Positions 10,491 to 18,251 of a DNA stretch of 64,000 nt are shown in pieces; the first letter of the stretch is position 1; each line of letters opens with the position of its first letter. Source of the stretch: Streptomyces sp. NBC_00335. Its GTDB lineage: Bacteria > Actinomycetota > Actinomycetes > Streptomycetales > Streptomycetaceae. A program made the translations under genes and the position numbers. The notes below the pieces were generated by a model. It was not told the DNA's origin. It saw nothing but the letters and a program-made list of their open reading frames with translations, and did no database searches. The stretch lies in assembly GCF_036127095.1 (NCBI RefSeq), contig NZ_CP108006.1, forward strand, positions 930,001 to 994,000, given 5' to 3'.

Positions 10491-11252
10491 GTGTCGGTGG
10501 ACGGCCTGAGGCGTCCCCTGAGCCTGGACACGCACTGGTACGAGCGCAGCACCTGGTTGTGCTTCGGCAGCGACTGCTACCCGAGCGACGTCTACCTGTG
10601 CCACGGCGAATGCAAGACCTTCGCCGGAGTCACGTACGCGCTCCCGAGGCAGTCCTTCCACGGCACCATGCAGACAGTGGTCGACTTCCTGGCCTCCCAT
10701 CCGCAGGAGGTGGTGACCGTCTTCCTCGAGGATTACGTCAGCGCCGAGCAACTCCGGCAGTCACTCGGCAGGGTCCGCGGGATCGACCCGCTGCTGTTCC
10801 GGCCCGACGAGTGGGGCGTACGGCAGCAGGGCTGGCCGAAGGTGGCCGACCTCGTCACCACCGGCAAGCGTCTGATCGTCTTCTCGGACCGGTCCGACCG
10901 CGAGCACTTGGGCGTCATGTACGACAAGTCCTGGACCGTGAGCAACTACTGGAGCCTCGGCGACCTGGGCGACGACCTCGCGTGCGTCACCCGCTGGCCC
11001 GACGTGCCCCTGGACCGGCAGGAACCCGGATTCCGGCGGCTGTTCACGATGAGCCACCACCGCAACGTGCCCACGGTCCTCACCGCGTCCCTGGACAACG
11101 GGGCCAAGCTCAGGAACCGCATCGCGGAGCAGTGCCGGACCGCCAGCGGGGGCCGCACTCCGAACTTCGTCTCCGTCGACTTCCACCGCCTGTCCGACGG
11201 CAGCGGACACACCCCCGCCTCGATCGTCGCGGAACTCAACAAAGGCCCCTGA
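10491..11252 (+). pseudogene. 5'-truncated PI-PLC X-domain-like secreted phosphodiesterase
   Basis: About 245 codons of a phosphatidylinositol-phospholipase-C-like protein: [72 protein letters not shown] and a tail with PNFVSVDFH. The N-terminal signal peptide and the first catalytic His region (AHNA-type motif) that precede LDTHWYE in relatives are missing. Homology begins at about 10510, right at the junction with the araD remnant. A GTG at 10491 could start the truncated frame but no good ribosome site precedes it. A short functional form cannot be excluded, but loss of catalytic sequence makes that unlikely. Confidence 0.7.
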
Positions 11253-11593
11253 GAAGCGGCGGCGACCGGACCGCGAGCCGCGAATCCGTCACCCGCCGGA
11301 CCCTCACCCTACGGACTGAGCTGTGCCGGTCTGGCGCCGGACGTCGTCAGTGCCGGCCGGGTGTGAGCCTCCGCGGCACCGCGGCCACCGGTGACGACTC
11401 CGGGCCCCGGGCCGGGCCGAGGCCTGCGTCGGCCGTGGCCCGGCCGACCGGGCAGCGGAGCCGCCCTACACCGTGCGGCCGACTCGCCGTCCCCCCAAAG
11501 GGCCAACGGACCGCGTCCCCGGAGCGCCTGCGTGCCCCCCGGGGGGCACGCCTCGTTCCATGGGACGTCTCCCCCCACCGGAACGGCTGCTCC
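11253..11593. other. Gap upstream of the amidase, with a 20-bp perfect palindrome
   Basis: About 340 bp with no supportable gene. The notable element is a perfect 20-bp palindrome at 11531-11550 (CGTGCCCCCC followed by its exact reverse complement), 43 bp before the amidase start. It has no unpaired centre and could act as an operator or form a cruciform or RNA hairpin in the leader. The rest shows no recognisable promoter hexamers. Confidence 0.5.
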
Positions 11594-12424
11594 ATGACAT
11601 TCACACCGCACTCCCGGCTCACCCGCAGGGCTCTGGTATCCGCCGCGCTCGCGGTCGGAGCCGCCTCCATCCTGCCCACCGCCGCCGCCTCCCCGGCCAG
11701 GGCCTCCACCGGTCCCCGGGCATTCCAGCGCCGCGACGACCACCCGGCACCCGAGATCACCGACTGCGCCGGCTGGGGCGCCCGCGAGGCGTCCGAACCC
11801 GTCGTACTGCTCGCCTCGCGGCCCGAGAAGATCATCATCCACCACACGGCCACGGCCAACGTCACGGACTACTCGCGGGAGCGGGCCCTCAGACTCGCCC
11901 GTGCCATCCAGACGTACCACATGGACATGCAGGGCTGGATCGACACCGGCCAGCACTTCACCATCAGCAGGGGTGCCTTCGTCCTGGAGGGGCGGCACCA
12001 CAGCCTCGCCGCGCTGGACGCCGGGGCCCGGACGGTACGCGGCGCCCACTGCGTCGGCCAGAACGACGTGGCCATCGGCATCGAGAACGAGGGCACCTAC
12101 ATGACGGTGCAGCCTCCGCCGGCGCAGTTCTCCGTCCTCGCCGACCTGTGCGCCCGCGTGTGCCGCCAGTACGACGTGCCGGCCTCCGAGATCTACGGGC
12201 ACCGGGACTTCAACAGCACCGCGTGTCCCGGTGACACGCTCTACGCGCTGCTGCCGAAGCTGCGCGAGGACGTCGCCCGGCGACTCGGAAGCGCCGAGCC
12301 CGTGCCGCTGCCGCGCCGGCCCGAACACCCTCCTCTCGACTGGCCCGCCGACCCGGCGGCGGGGGCCGACGCTCACTCGGAGTACGTCCCGGAAGGCCTG
12401 CTGGGGTCTCCGCGCCACGGCTGA
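11594..12424 (+). CDS. Tat-exported N-acetylmuramoyl-L-alanine amidase (Amidase_2/PGRP)
   Basis: 276-aa zinc amidase predicted to cut the bond between muramic acid and the peptide stem in peptidoglycan. N-terminal RLTRRALVSAALAVGAAS is a twin-arginine signal peptide. The catalytic domain has EKIIIHHTAT (first zinc His), WIDTGQHFTISRGAFVLEGR, GIENEGTY, and YGHRDFNSTACPGD, giving the second His and the Cys ligand. Length and order fit small secreted PGRP-like amidases. The proline-rich C-terminal tail has no wall-binding domain. No obvious Shine-Dalgarno precedes the ATG at 11594; the reading rests on the signal peptide beginning there. It is an intact gene among several decayed ones. Confidence 0.9.
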   Translation: MTFTPHSRLTRRALVSAALAVGAASILPTAAASPARASTGPRAFQRRDDHPAPEITDCAGWGAREASEPVVLLASRPEKIIIHHTATANVTDYSRERALRLARAIQTYHMDMQGWIDTGQHFTISRGAFVLEGRHHSLAALDAGARTVRGAHCVGQNDVAIGIENEGTYMTVQPPPAQFSVLADLCARVCRQYDVPASEIYGHRDFNSTACPGDTLYALLPKLREDVARRLGSAEPVPLPRRPEHPPLDWPADPAAGADAHSEYVPEGLLGSPRHG

Positions 12425-12646
12425 CACGCACGGCGCCGACGGCTCACGTCACGGTTCGGTACGGTCGTCGCCCCCCAACGGCCCGACCGTCAGCAGCAAC
12501 CGCTCCGTGGGACCGGGGCTCCAGCCGGTCCGGGAGGTCCGGGGTGTCCGGGGTGTCCGGGAGGAATCGGAGGCTCTCCGGGGTGTGGCTCGCACGATTC
12601 GTCCCATGGCCGCCCCTCGGCGCATTCGTCGCACTGCGGAGGCGGA

Positions 12647-12686
12647 TCCACGGGTATCCACGGGTATCCACGGGTATCCACGGGTG
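12647..12686. repeat. 10-bp tandem repeat (TCCACGGGTA), about 3.8 copies
   Basis: Direct copies of the decamer CGGGTATCCA run from 12647 to 12686, ending in a partial copy. The repeat borders the broken end of the beta-propeller remnant, so it may mark the recombination or slippage point. A similar short GGTGTCCGGG iteration occurs about 100 bp to the left (around 12540-12568). Confidence 0.85.
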
Positions 12687-13003
12687 ACGTCGTCCCGCGT
12701 CCTGTTCTGCCCGTTCACCTCCCAGTCGTTGGTGCCGGGTACCGGCCTGCTGACGAGCTGATCCGGTGCGGGACCGGTGGATTCGAAGCCGCCGCCCGTC
12801 AGCACGCTGCCGGCCGGGCAGGACACCTTTGAGGTCCCCGGCACCGAGCCCAGGTCGATTCCGATGAGCGCGCCTTCGGGACTGTCGATGGTCGCGGAGA
12901 CGGAGTGGGTGGCGAGGTCGATGACGGATACCCCGTGCGCGCCGTTGGGGTGGCTGACGTACAGCCGGGCTCCGGTGGGGGAAACCGCCGTTTCCGCGGG
13001 TTC
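12687..13003 (-). pseudogene. YVTN-type beta-propeller protein remnant
   Basis: The leftward frame has no start but reads AETAVSPTGARLYVSHPNG, then GVSVIDLATHSVSATIDS, a typical YVTN/40-residue propeller blade. It continues into GTSKVSCPAGSVLTGGGFE and NDWEVNGQNRT, a Cys-containing domain seen in secreted Streptomyces proteins. It breaks at the 10-bp tandem repeat. No signal peptide, start codon or stop context remains, so this is an internal fragment of a secreted protein. I am confident of the blade, less so of the rest. Confidence 0.55.
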
Positions 13004-13317
13004 GTGTGACCGCCCGACCCCCTTGGCGCACCGGCTCGGGGGCCGGCCCGTACCGTCCCCTCACCCGAGGCTGGGGCATTGGGCCGCTCGTGGTCATCGT
13101 CTGATGGTCCTGGCTTATGCCCTGTTCTTCCTCGCCTACGCCGTCATCCTGGACCTCTGACCAGCCCGGATGCCCCGTACGCCATCACCGGCCGGTCCCC
13201 CCTGCGGTCGACACCCCCACCCCCGCGGGGGACCATGGAGTGACTGCGGCGCGTCGACGCGCGGGCAGGCACAGTGCCCGATCGTGCGCGTCAGGACCCC
13301 TGACGAGGAGTAGCACC

Positions 13318-13797
13318 ATGCACCGACGCCCGCACATCACCGCCGCTCTGATCGCACTGGGGATCTCTGCATTCGCCGCGGCGCCGACGGCGACCGCACT
13401 TCCCGCTGCGGCGCCCGCCGCCACCTGCACCGTGTCCGCCGCGGACCCGGCGGGGCGGGTCAGCCTCTCGGGCGAGGGGTTCGCGCAGGGCCAGGCCCTG
13501 TTGTCCTCGCCGGGTGCGGCGCCGACGACTTTCAACGTTCCCGACGGCGGGGCCTTCACGATCGGGAGCAAGCCCGACGACAGGTACGCGGTGACGCAGG
13601 CAGGGAGCACCACGCCGTGCACCGGCGGTGCCAAGCCCTCCACCACGCCGGGCACCACCTACAAGGCCGGGCTGACCGCGGGCTGGGACGCCGTGGCCGA
13701 CAACTGCGACGCCAGGCCCCCAGCCTCGGCGAACAAGGCGTTCTCGGACGGCTGGACCAAGGGTGCGGCCGTGGCGAAGGAGACCTTCTGCAAGTGA
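13318..13797 (+). CDS. Small secreted protein of unknown function
   Basis: 159 aa. GAGGAG at 13305-13310 fixes ATG 13318. Residues 1 to about 38 form a Sec signal (HRRPHITAALIALGISAFAAAPTATALPA). The mature part has four cysteines and begins with a short beta-rich domain (GRVSLSGEGFAQGQALLSSP). The C-terminal 45 residues (KAGLTAGWDAVADNCD, then KAFSDGWTKGAAVAKETFCK) carry two Cys that could pair. I do not recognise a named family. About 890 bp between the amidase and this gene hold only the propeller remnant and repeats. Confidence 0.75.
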   Translation: MHRRPHITAALIALGISAFAAAPTATALPAAAPAATCTVSAADPAGRVSLSGEGFAQGQALLSSPGAAPTTFNVPDGGAFTIGSKPDDRYAVTQAGSTTPCTGGAKPSTTPGTTYKAGLTAGWDAVADNCDARPPASANKAFSDGWTKGAAVAKETFCK

Positions 13798-13845
13798 GGG
13801 CGCGCCGCAATTCGGTGTTCTGGACGGCCCCGCCGCACGATCATG

Positions 13846-14430
13846 GAAGGGTCACCGCCACTCGATCGGCTTCAGCTGATTGCGGCGCCACCAGTCGGCA
13901 AGGGGGCCCTGGTGTTCGAAGACCCGGGCCTGCCGGATTCGTGGTGGGAGGCGCTGACCTCTTCGCTGGACGCCCTTGCCGCACGGCAGGCGCCACGGAT
14001 CGCGACACCGGACACCGTGACGATCACACAACCGTGACGATCACACAGGGGAAGGTGACCGCGACCCTCGGGGAGGTCTTCCCCAGCATCACCGATACGC
14101 GGATCGAGCGATGGGTACCGGCTCATGCGGATCTGACCTGGGCCAACGTGATGGGACCAGATTTCTCGATCATCGACTGGGAGGACTGGGGTACGGCTCC
14201 ACGGGGATTGGAAGCCGCAACGCTGTGGGGCAACGCGCTTGCCGTCCCGGCGCTCGCGGACCGCGTCCAGCAGGAACGGCGTGCGGACTTGGAGAGCCGG
14301 GACGGGAAGCCGATGTCGCTCTTCTTCCTGTCGAAGATCGTCGGGCTCCACGCATGCAACGAGGATCCGCTGCTGGTGCCGGCCCGAAAGGAGACCGATC
14401 GGCTGATGGCCGAGCTTCAGTTCCGACGGT
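13846..14430 (+). pseudogene. Aminoglycoside-phosphotransferase-like kinase, broken by a 17-bp duplication
   Basis: Frame 1 reads LIAAPPVGKGALVFEDPGLP, WWEALTSSLDALAA and TPDTVTITQ, then stops. The next frame continues GKVTATLGEVFPSITDT, WVPAHADLTWANVMGPDF, IIDWEDWGTAPRGLEAATLW and FLSKIVGLHACNEDPLLV. HADLTWANV is the Brenner catalytic motif and IIDWED the metal-binding Asp motif of APH-fold kinases. The frames are separated exactly by a 17-bp tandem duplication at 14014-14047; removing one copy restores one continuous frame. The N-terminal nucleotide-binding lobe is also missing, so the gene was truncated as well. Confidence 0.8.
14014..14047. repeat. Perfect 17-bp tandem duplication causing a frameshift
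   Basis: ACCGTGACGATCACACA occurs at 14014-14030 and is repeated immediately at 14031-14047. Seventeen is not a multiple of three, so it shifts the kinase pseudogene from frame 1 to frame 0, exactly the frames in which the two halves are found. Confidence 0.95.
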
Positions 14431-14621
14431 GTGGGTCGAGGGCGCGGAGCCAGCGCTTCGGAGGCCTCAGCTGCACAGATGCCGGACCCTCCGTCCTCCG
14501 CCTCAGCCCTAAGGCCTCTCCCCGCTACTGAACATCGAGGAGTGGCAGCCGCAGCACGCCGTCGGAGCCGACACCTCGGCGTTGGTCCCGACGGAAGGTC
14601 CACAAAGACGAGCGGCTACTT

Positions 14622-15053
14622 CTAGGCCCCTACCTGAAGGGTGCCGGCGCCGATGGCGCCTCGGAGGACGTGGGCGATCTCCTCGGGCTTGAGGTCGATG
14701 CCGTCGAGGCCCTCCACGGTCAGCGGGACTTCCTCCAGGGCATACGCGCCGCGTCCCTCGGCCCTGAACTCCGGCCCGGTGCGGTCCTCGAAGGACCACG
14801 TCGCGATGCGGGCGAGGTAGAAGAGCTGGCGCTCACCGTCGGACTCCATCGTGTGGAGGAGCCGGATGATGTCGGCCTTCCCTGCGATCTCCTCGTGGAT
14901 CTCCCGGTGGAGGGCAGCCTCGCGAGACCCGTCGCCGTGCTCGACGCCCCCGCCGGGGAGCACCCAGTACTCAGGGATGTCGGGCTTGGTACGGCGGATG
15001 ACCAGCATCGTGTCGTCAGCGGTGACGAGGACGGCGCGGACTCGTTCCTTCAT
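14622..15053 (-). CDS. Nudix hydrolase
   Basis: 143-aa Mg2+-dependent pyrophosphohydrolase of unknown nucleotide substrate. The Nudix box is complete: GGGVEHGDGSREAALHREIH followed by EEIAG, which supplies the metal-binding glutamates. The N-terminal RAVLVTADDTMLVIRRTKP is the usual first strand, and ERQLFYLARI follows. Length is normal for a stand-alone Nudix domain. It lies between two pseudogenes and appears intact. The 190 bp downstream to the kinase remnant hold nothing I can identify. Confidence 0.9.
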   Translation of the reverse strand: MKERVRAVLVTADDTMLVIRRTKPDIPEYWVLPGGGVEHGDGSREAALHREIHEEIAGKADIIRLLHTMESDGERQLFYLARIATWSFEDRTGPEFRAEGRGAYALEEVPLTVEGLDGIDLKPEEIAHVLRGAIGAGTLQVGA

Positions 15054-15083
15054 TTCGGTCTGTCTCCTTGCTTGTTGGTGGTC

Positions 15084-15555
15084 TCAGTGGAGCAGCCGGC
15101 CGCCATCGACGTGGACGGCGTTCGATCATGCCGGGGGTCAGGGCGTGGCAGGTGCGGTAGTGGGCGGTGAGGTTCACGTCGAGGCAGTAGCTCCAGGCGG
15201 CTTCGTCGGTGTCCTGCCAGGGGACGCGAGGGTGAGAGCCTGCGTTGTTCACCAGGATGCCGATGGGCCCGATCTCGGCGCGGACGAGATCGGCCATGCT
15301 CTGGACGGCGTCGGTATCGGTCAGGTCGGCGTTCACTGCGATGCCGGGGCTGCCGTCGCGCTCGAAGGCGGCGTGGAGGGCGTGGGCGTCGGGGACTTGG
15401 CCAAGGTGGTTCACCGCGACGGTCGCTCCGGCTGTCGCGAGCGTGCGCCCGATCTCGGCGCCGATGTCGGTGACCCCGCCCGTGACAAGGGCGGTGCGGC
15501 CTTGGAGCGGTCGGGCTTGGAGAGGGGGCTCAAGCAGGGGCAGTCTCGTGGCCAC
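15084..15555 (-). pseudogene. Short-chain dehydrogenase with out-of-frame internal deletion
   Basis: The first 140 codons are a good SDR N-terminal half: GRTALVTGGVTDIGAEIGRT (Rossmann TGxxxGIG-type loop), NADLTDTDAVQ, IGILVNNAGSHPRV (NNAG) and DVNLTAHYRTCHALTPGMIE. After GMIE the frame runs into nonsense, but the alternative frame a few bases on reads NAVHVDGGRLLH and stop (15084), which is the typical SDR C terminus. The segment with the catalytic Ser, Tyr and Lys is gone. So a deletion joined the two ends out of frame near 15115-15122. Confidence 0.85.
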
Positions 15556-15781
15556 GCACTACGGCCCGTACAACACCATCTGCGGAATCGGCATCACGGT
15601 CGGCAACCTCCTGACAGGCGTGGCACCGGACTTCGCGCACGATGCCGGAGTGCCGACACTGCCATGGGTGGCGCTGGGGTTGCTCGGCCTGGCCTGCGCA
15701 GTCGCGCTCTACGTCCTGCACCGGACGGGCCGTCTGTCACCCGCCCAGATCGGGGGAGGACGTCAGACCGTCGCCGCCTGA
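15548..15781 (+). pseudogene. 3' remnant of an MFS transporter
   Basis: A 77-codon fragment starting at the same spot where the divergent SDR remnant begins: VATHYGPYNTICGIGITVGN, then two hydrophobic stretches (LPWVALGLLGLACAVALYVL) and a short polar tail. This matches the last one and a half helices of drug-efflux-type MFS proteins. No start, ribosome site or upstream helices exist. The junction lies in the 8-bp palindrome GTGGCCAC (15548-15555). Confidence 0.7.
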
Positions 15782-15951
15782 CCGGAGCGAGGATGCACCG
15801 CTGTTTCCCTCCGTCAGTTCTTGTCGAGCAGCTGGCCAAGCCGTTCGGACCTCTCCGCCCCTGCGGCGGCCCCCCTCCACCGCCGACCCGTTGGCACCGG
15901 GCTTGCCCCGCATCAGCGTCAGGTTGGCCAGGGCGCCGGCGGCCCAGCACT

Positions 15952-16056
15952 GGGTGCCCGCCAACTACGGGCAGAACCACGACCGGCTCCGGTCCCTGAA
16001 GCGCCGCTACGACCCCGGAAACCTAGTTCCGCCTGAACCACAACATCACATCGTGA
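15952..16056 (+). pseudogene. 3' tip of a berberine-bridge-type FAD oxidoreductase, with 1-bp insertion
   Basis: The frame reads WVPANYGQNHDRLRSLKRRY then DPGNL, where a single extra A in CTAGTTC (around 16024-16025) shifts it. Removing that base continues FRLNHNITS and stop at 16056. YG-N-RL-LK-YDP-N-FR-N-NI is the conserved end (BBE motif) of FAD_binding_4 oxidases. Only about 35 codons of a roughly 450-residue protein remain. Confidence 0.75.
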
Positions 16057-16715
16057 TGCACGACGCCTGGGGCTACGCCGCCCAGGCTAATCCCTTAGAA
16101 GGCGGCTTAGAGCGAAGGTTCGGATACACCAGCCTCCTTGTTCCAGGCCGCCGCACACACCCTCTCGACCAGTATGGGTACGGTCATGAGTGCGTGCTCC
16201 TTCTTCTTTCACCGTCGTGTTCGCCACAGCCTTGCCGCGAGCCGGAGGGAGAAGTTCACTGACCACCGACCTGAGTGCCGCCTGCCCGCGGCGTGGGAGC
16301 TCGGTGCAAGGCGAGCTGGCTCCCCTTGCCGTACGTCTGCGCGCTCTCTTCGTCCCCTGGATCACCCCGAACGGCACTCGGGATCCACGGCCGTTCGTCG
16401 GCTCTCGAAGCGTTCAGACAGGTGCGCCCTCTGGCGAAGCCCTCCTGGCCAACACGGTGGTGCGCCGCGGTCGGCCTCGGCGTCGCCGCCTGCAGCTGTC
16501 CGACACTTCGGCAGTCGCGAGGCCATTGGAGCCCACGCGCCTCGACGCCACTTCGCCATCGAGCAGGGCAGCCGGAGGGGGACCCCGCGCGGGCCGCTGA
16601 CGCAGGCCGGGGCCATGCCCGTGCGGCGGTTGTGCCCGGCCCGTCCGCAACCCACTACTCGTGTGGGCGGGTCGGCCCACAGCCCCGCGAGCAATCCAAT
16701 GAACCAGGAGCCGAC
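16057..16715. other. About 660 bp without a recognisable gene
   Basis: Several open frames exist on both strands but none has a ribosome site, consistent third-position GC or a recognisable motif. Composition is less biased than in flanking genes, which suggests old decayed DNA. The last 60 bp contain the leader of the CelD-like gene. No repeats or insertion-sequence ends were seen. Confidence 0.5.
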
Positions 16716-17807
16716 GTGCCCACTCAACGCATCGACGTGCTGCACCCTGCCGACATGAGCCCGACAGACCTGCAGTTGTGGAGCGCGCTGCGGGCCAGGA
16801 CGGCGCCCGTCGCCAATCCCTTCATGAGCCCTGAGTTCTGCCAGAGGGTCGGCCGTGTCCGGCCGGGCGCCAGGGTGGCGGTCGTGCGCCAAGACGGCGA
16901 GCCCGCCGGCTTCTTCCCCTTCGAGCGGGGCCGGTGGGGCCGCGGCCGTGCGATCGGCCTGGGCGTTTCCGACTGCCAAGGCGCCGTCCTGCACCCCGAC
17001 GTGCACGTGGATCCGCACCAACTCCTGCGCGCCAGCTCCCTGAGCGTCTGGGAGTTCAACCATCTCGAAAGCGGCCAGGACCTGTTCCTGCCGTTCGCCA
17101 CAGGGCGATTCGCCTCCCCCGTCATCGATCTCAGCGGCGGCTACACCCACTACGAGAACCTGCTCCGATCACGCTCCCGCACGTTCCTGAAGTCGACCCT
17201 GGCACAGGACCGCCGGCTGGGACGCCGGGTCGGGCCGCTGAGGTTCGTGTTCGACGAACGAGATCCGGCGGCCTTGCGGACGCTGATGGAATGGAAATCC
17301 GCCCAGTACCGCCGTACAGGCCGGCGCGACCGATTCGCCCAGAATTGGATCAACAACCTGGTGAGCAACCTGGCCAGCACGGACACACCCGACTGTTCGG
17401 GCCTGCTATCGGTGCTCTACGCAGGCGACAGGCCTGTCGCCGCGCACTTCGGGCTGCGCTCACGCACCGTGCTGTCGTACTGGTTCCCCGCCTACGACCG
17501 GGGTTTCGCCCAGTTCTCCCCCGGTCTCGTTCTCCATCTCCGCATGATCGAGGCGGCTGCTGCCGCCGGCATCGAAATGCTCGACCTCGGCAGGGGGGAT
17601 GCCGCCTACAAGGATTCCCTCAAAACAGGAGAGCTGACGGTTCATGAAGGCGCTCTTCTGCGGCGCAGTCCCGGTGCGGCTCTCCACTGGTTCAGCCGCG
17701 AACCTGCACGTGCTGTCCGCCGCTTCGTGCGAGAGCGGCCCCAGCTCCGGACCGCAGCCGTACACATCCTGGAAGCAGTCGGCAAGACGCGTGACCGCCG
17801 CCCTTGA
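16716..17807 (+). CDS. GNAT-superfamily protein, CelD/BcsL-like
   Basis: 363-aa soluble protein with two tandem acyl-CoA N-acyltransferase-like halves, as in proteins annotated CelD/BcsL (cellulose biosynthesis) and FemAB-like enzymes. Visible features: N-terminal GEPAGFFPFERGRWG; central block SRTFLKSTLAQDRRLGRRVG; MEWKSAQYRRTGRRDRF; then GDRPVAAHFGLRSRTVLSYWFPAYD and LDLGRGDAAYKDSLKTG, typical of the second GNAT domain. AGGAG five bases before GTG 16716 sets the start. Substrate unknown; relatives are linked to exopolysaccharide modification. It stands alone after a long non-coding stretch. Confidence 0.82.
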   Translation: MPTQRIDVLHPADMSPTDLQLWSALRARTAPVANPFMSPEFCQRVGRVRPGARVAVVRQDGEPAGFFPFERGRWGRGRAIGLGVSDCQGAVLHPDVHVDPHQLLRASSLSVWEFNHLESGQDLFLPFATGRFASPVIDLSGGYTHYENLLRSRSRTFLKSTLAQDRRLGRRVGPLRFVFDERDPAALRTLMEWKSAQYRRTGRRDRFAQNWINNLVSNLASTDTPDCSGLLSVLYAGDRPVAAHFGLRSRTVLSYWFPAYDRGFAQFSPGLVLHLRMIEAAAAAGIEMLDLGRGDAAYKDSLKTGELTVHEGALLRRSPGAALHWFSREPARAVRRFVRERPQLRTAAVHILEAVGKTRDRRP

Positions 17808-18251
17808 GATGGAGCCACCCGTCGTCGAGTTCCATGAGCCACGTCCTGGCCGCAAGTCGCGGCGACGGCGTCAACACCGCGCATTGTCGACTGTCCACAG
17901 CGTCCCGCCCCGGCCTGCGGGACGGGCCGCAAGCCGACCTCAGCCTCGGGCGAGAGCTCACGCAGAACCGTCCATGACAGCCGGAAGGTCCCAGACCTGG
18001 CGCCCCCCCTTGGCGTCGCCCTGCTGGACGACACCCCTGAGCTTCCAAGTCAAGAATCTCACTACTCGCCAGTAGCGTCAGCAAAGGGTCAGCATTCGTC
18101 CGACCAGGCCTCGCCACACCTTGCCCTACGCGGGGCGCACCCCAAGATCAAAAACGCTGCCGGGAGACCCTAATGACGTCCACCGGGCCACGGAAACCGG
18201 AACGAAGCGAAAGTCTCCACCCTGATCCACTCCCGACAGCAGCGGCGCAGC
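17808..18251. other. Gap between CelD-like gene and pirin
   Basis: About 440 bp with no supportable gene on either strand. It separates a rightward from a leftward gene, so both transcripts must end here. I see no strong hairpin. Codon-like periodicity is absent. Confidence 0.5.

Noticed and set aside
11309-12427. 372-codon frame antisense to the amidase
   Set aside because: The sense strand has a twin-arginine signal and complete zinc site; the antisense product is Arg/Gly-rich without motifs.
12535-12570. GGTGTCCGGG iterations as an operator
   Set aside because: Irregular short direct repeats in a pseudogene region, with no gene downstream in range; more likely slippage.
13104-13160. 18-codon hydrophobic ORF (MVLAYALFFLAYAVILDL)
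   Set aside because: Could be a tiny membrane peptide, but there is no ribosome site or conserved context that I can see and it may be the end of a decayed gene.
16087-16600. Several 100-codon open frames on both strands upstream of the CelD-like gene
   Set aside because: None has ribosome sites, known motifs or consistent codon bias; they overlap each other in conflicting frames.
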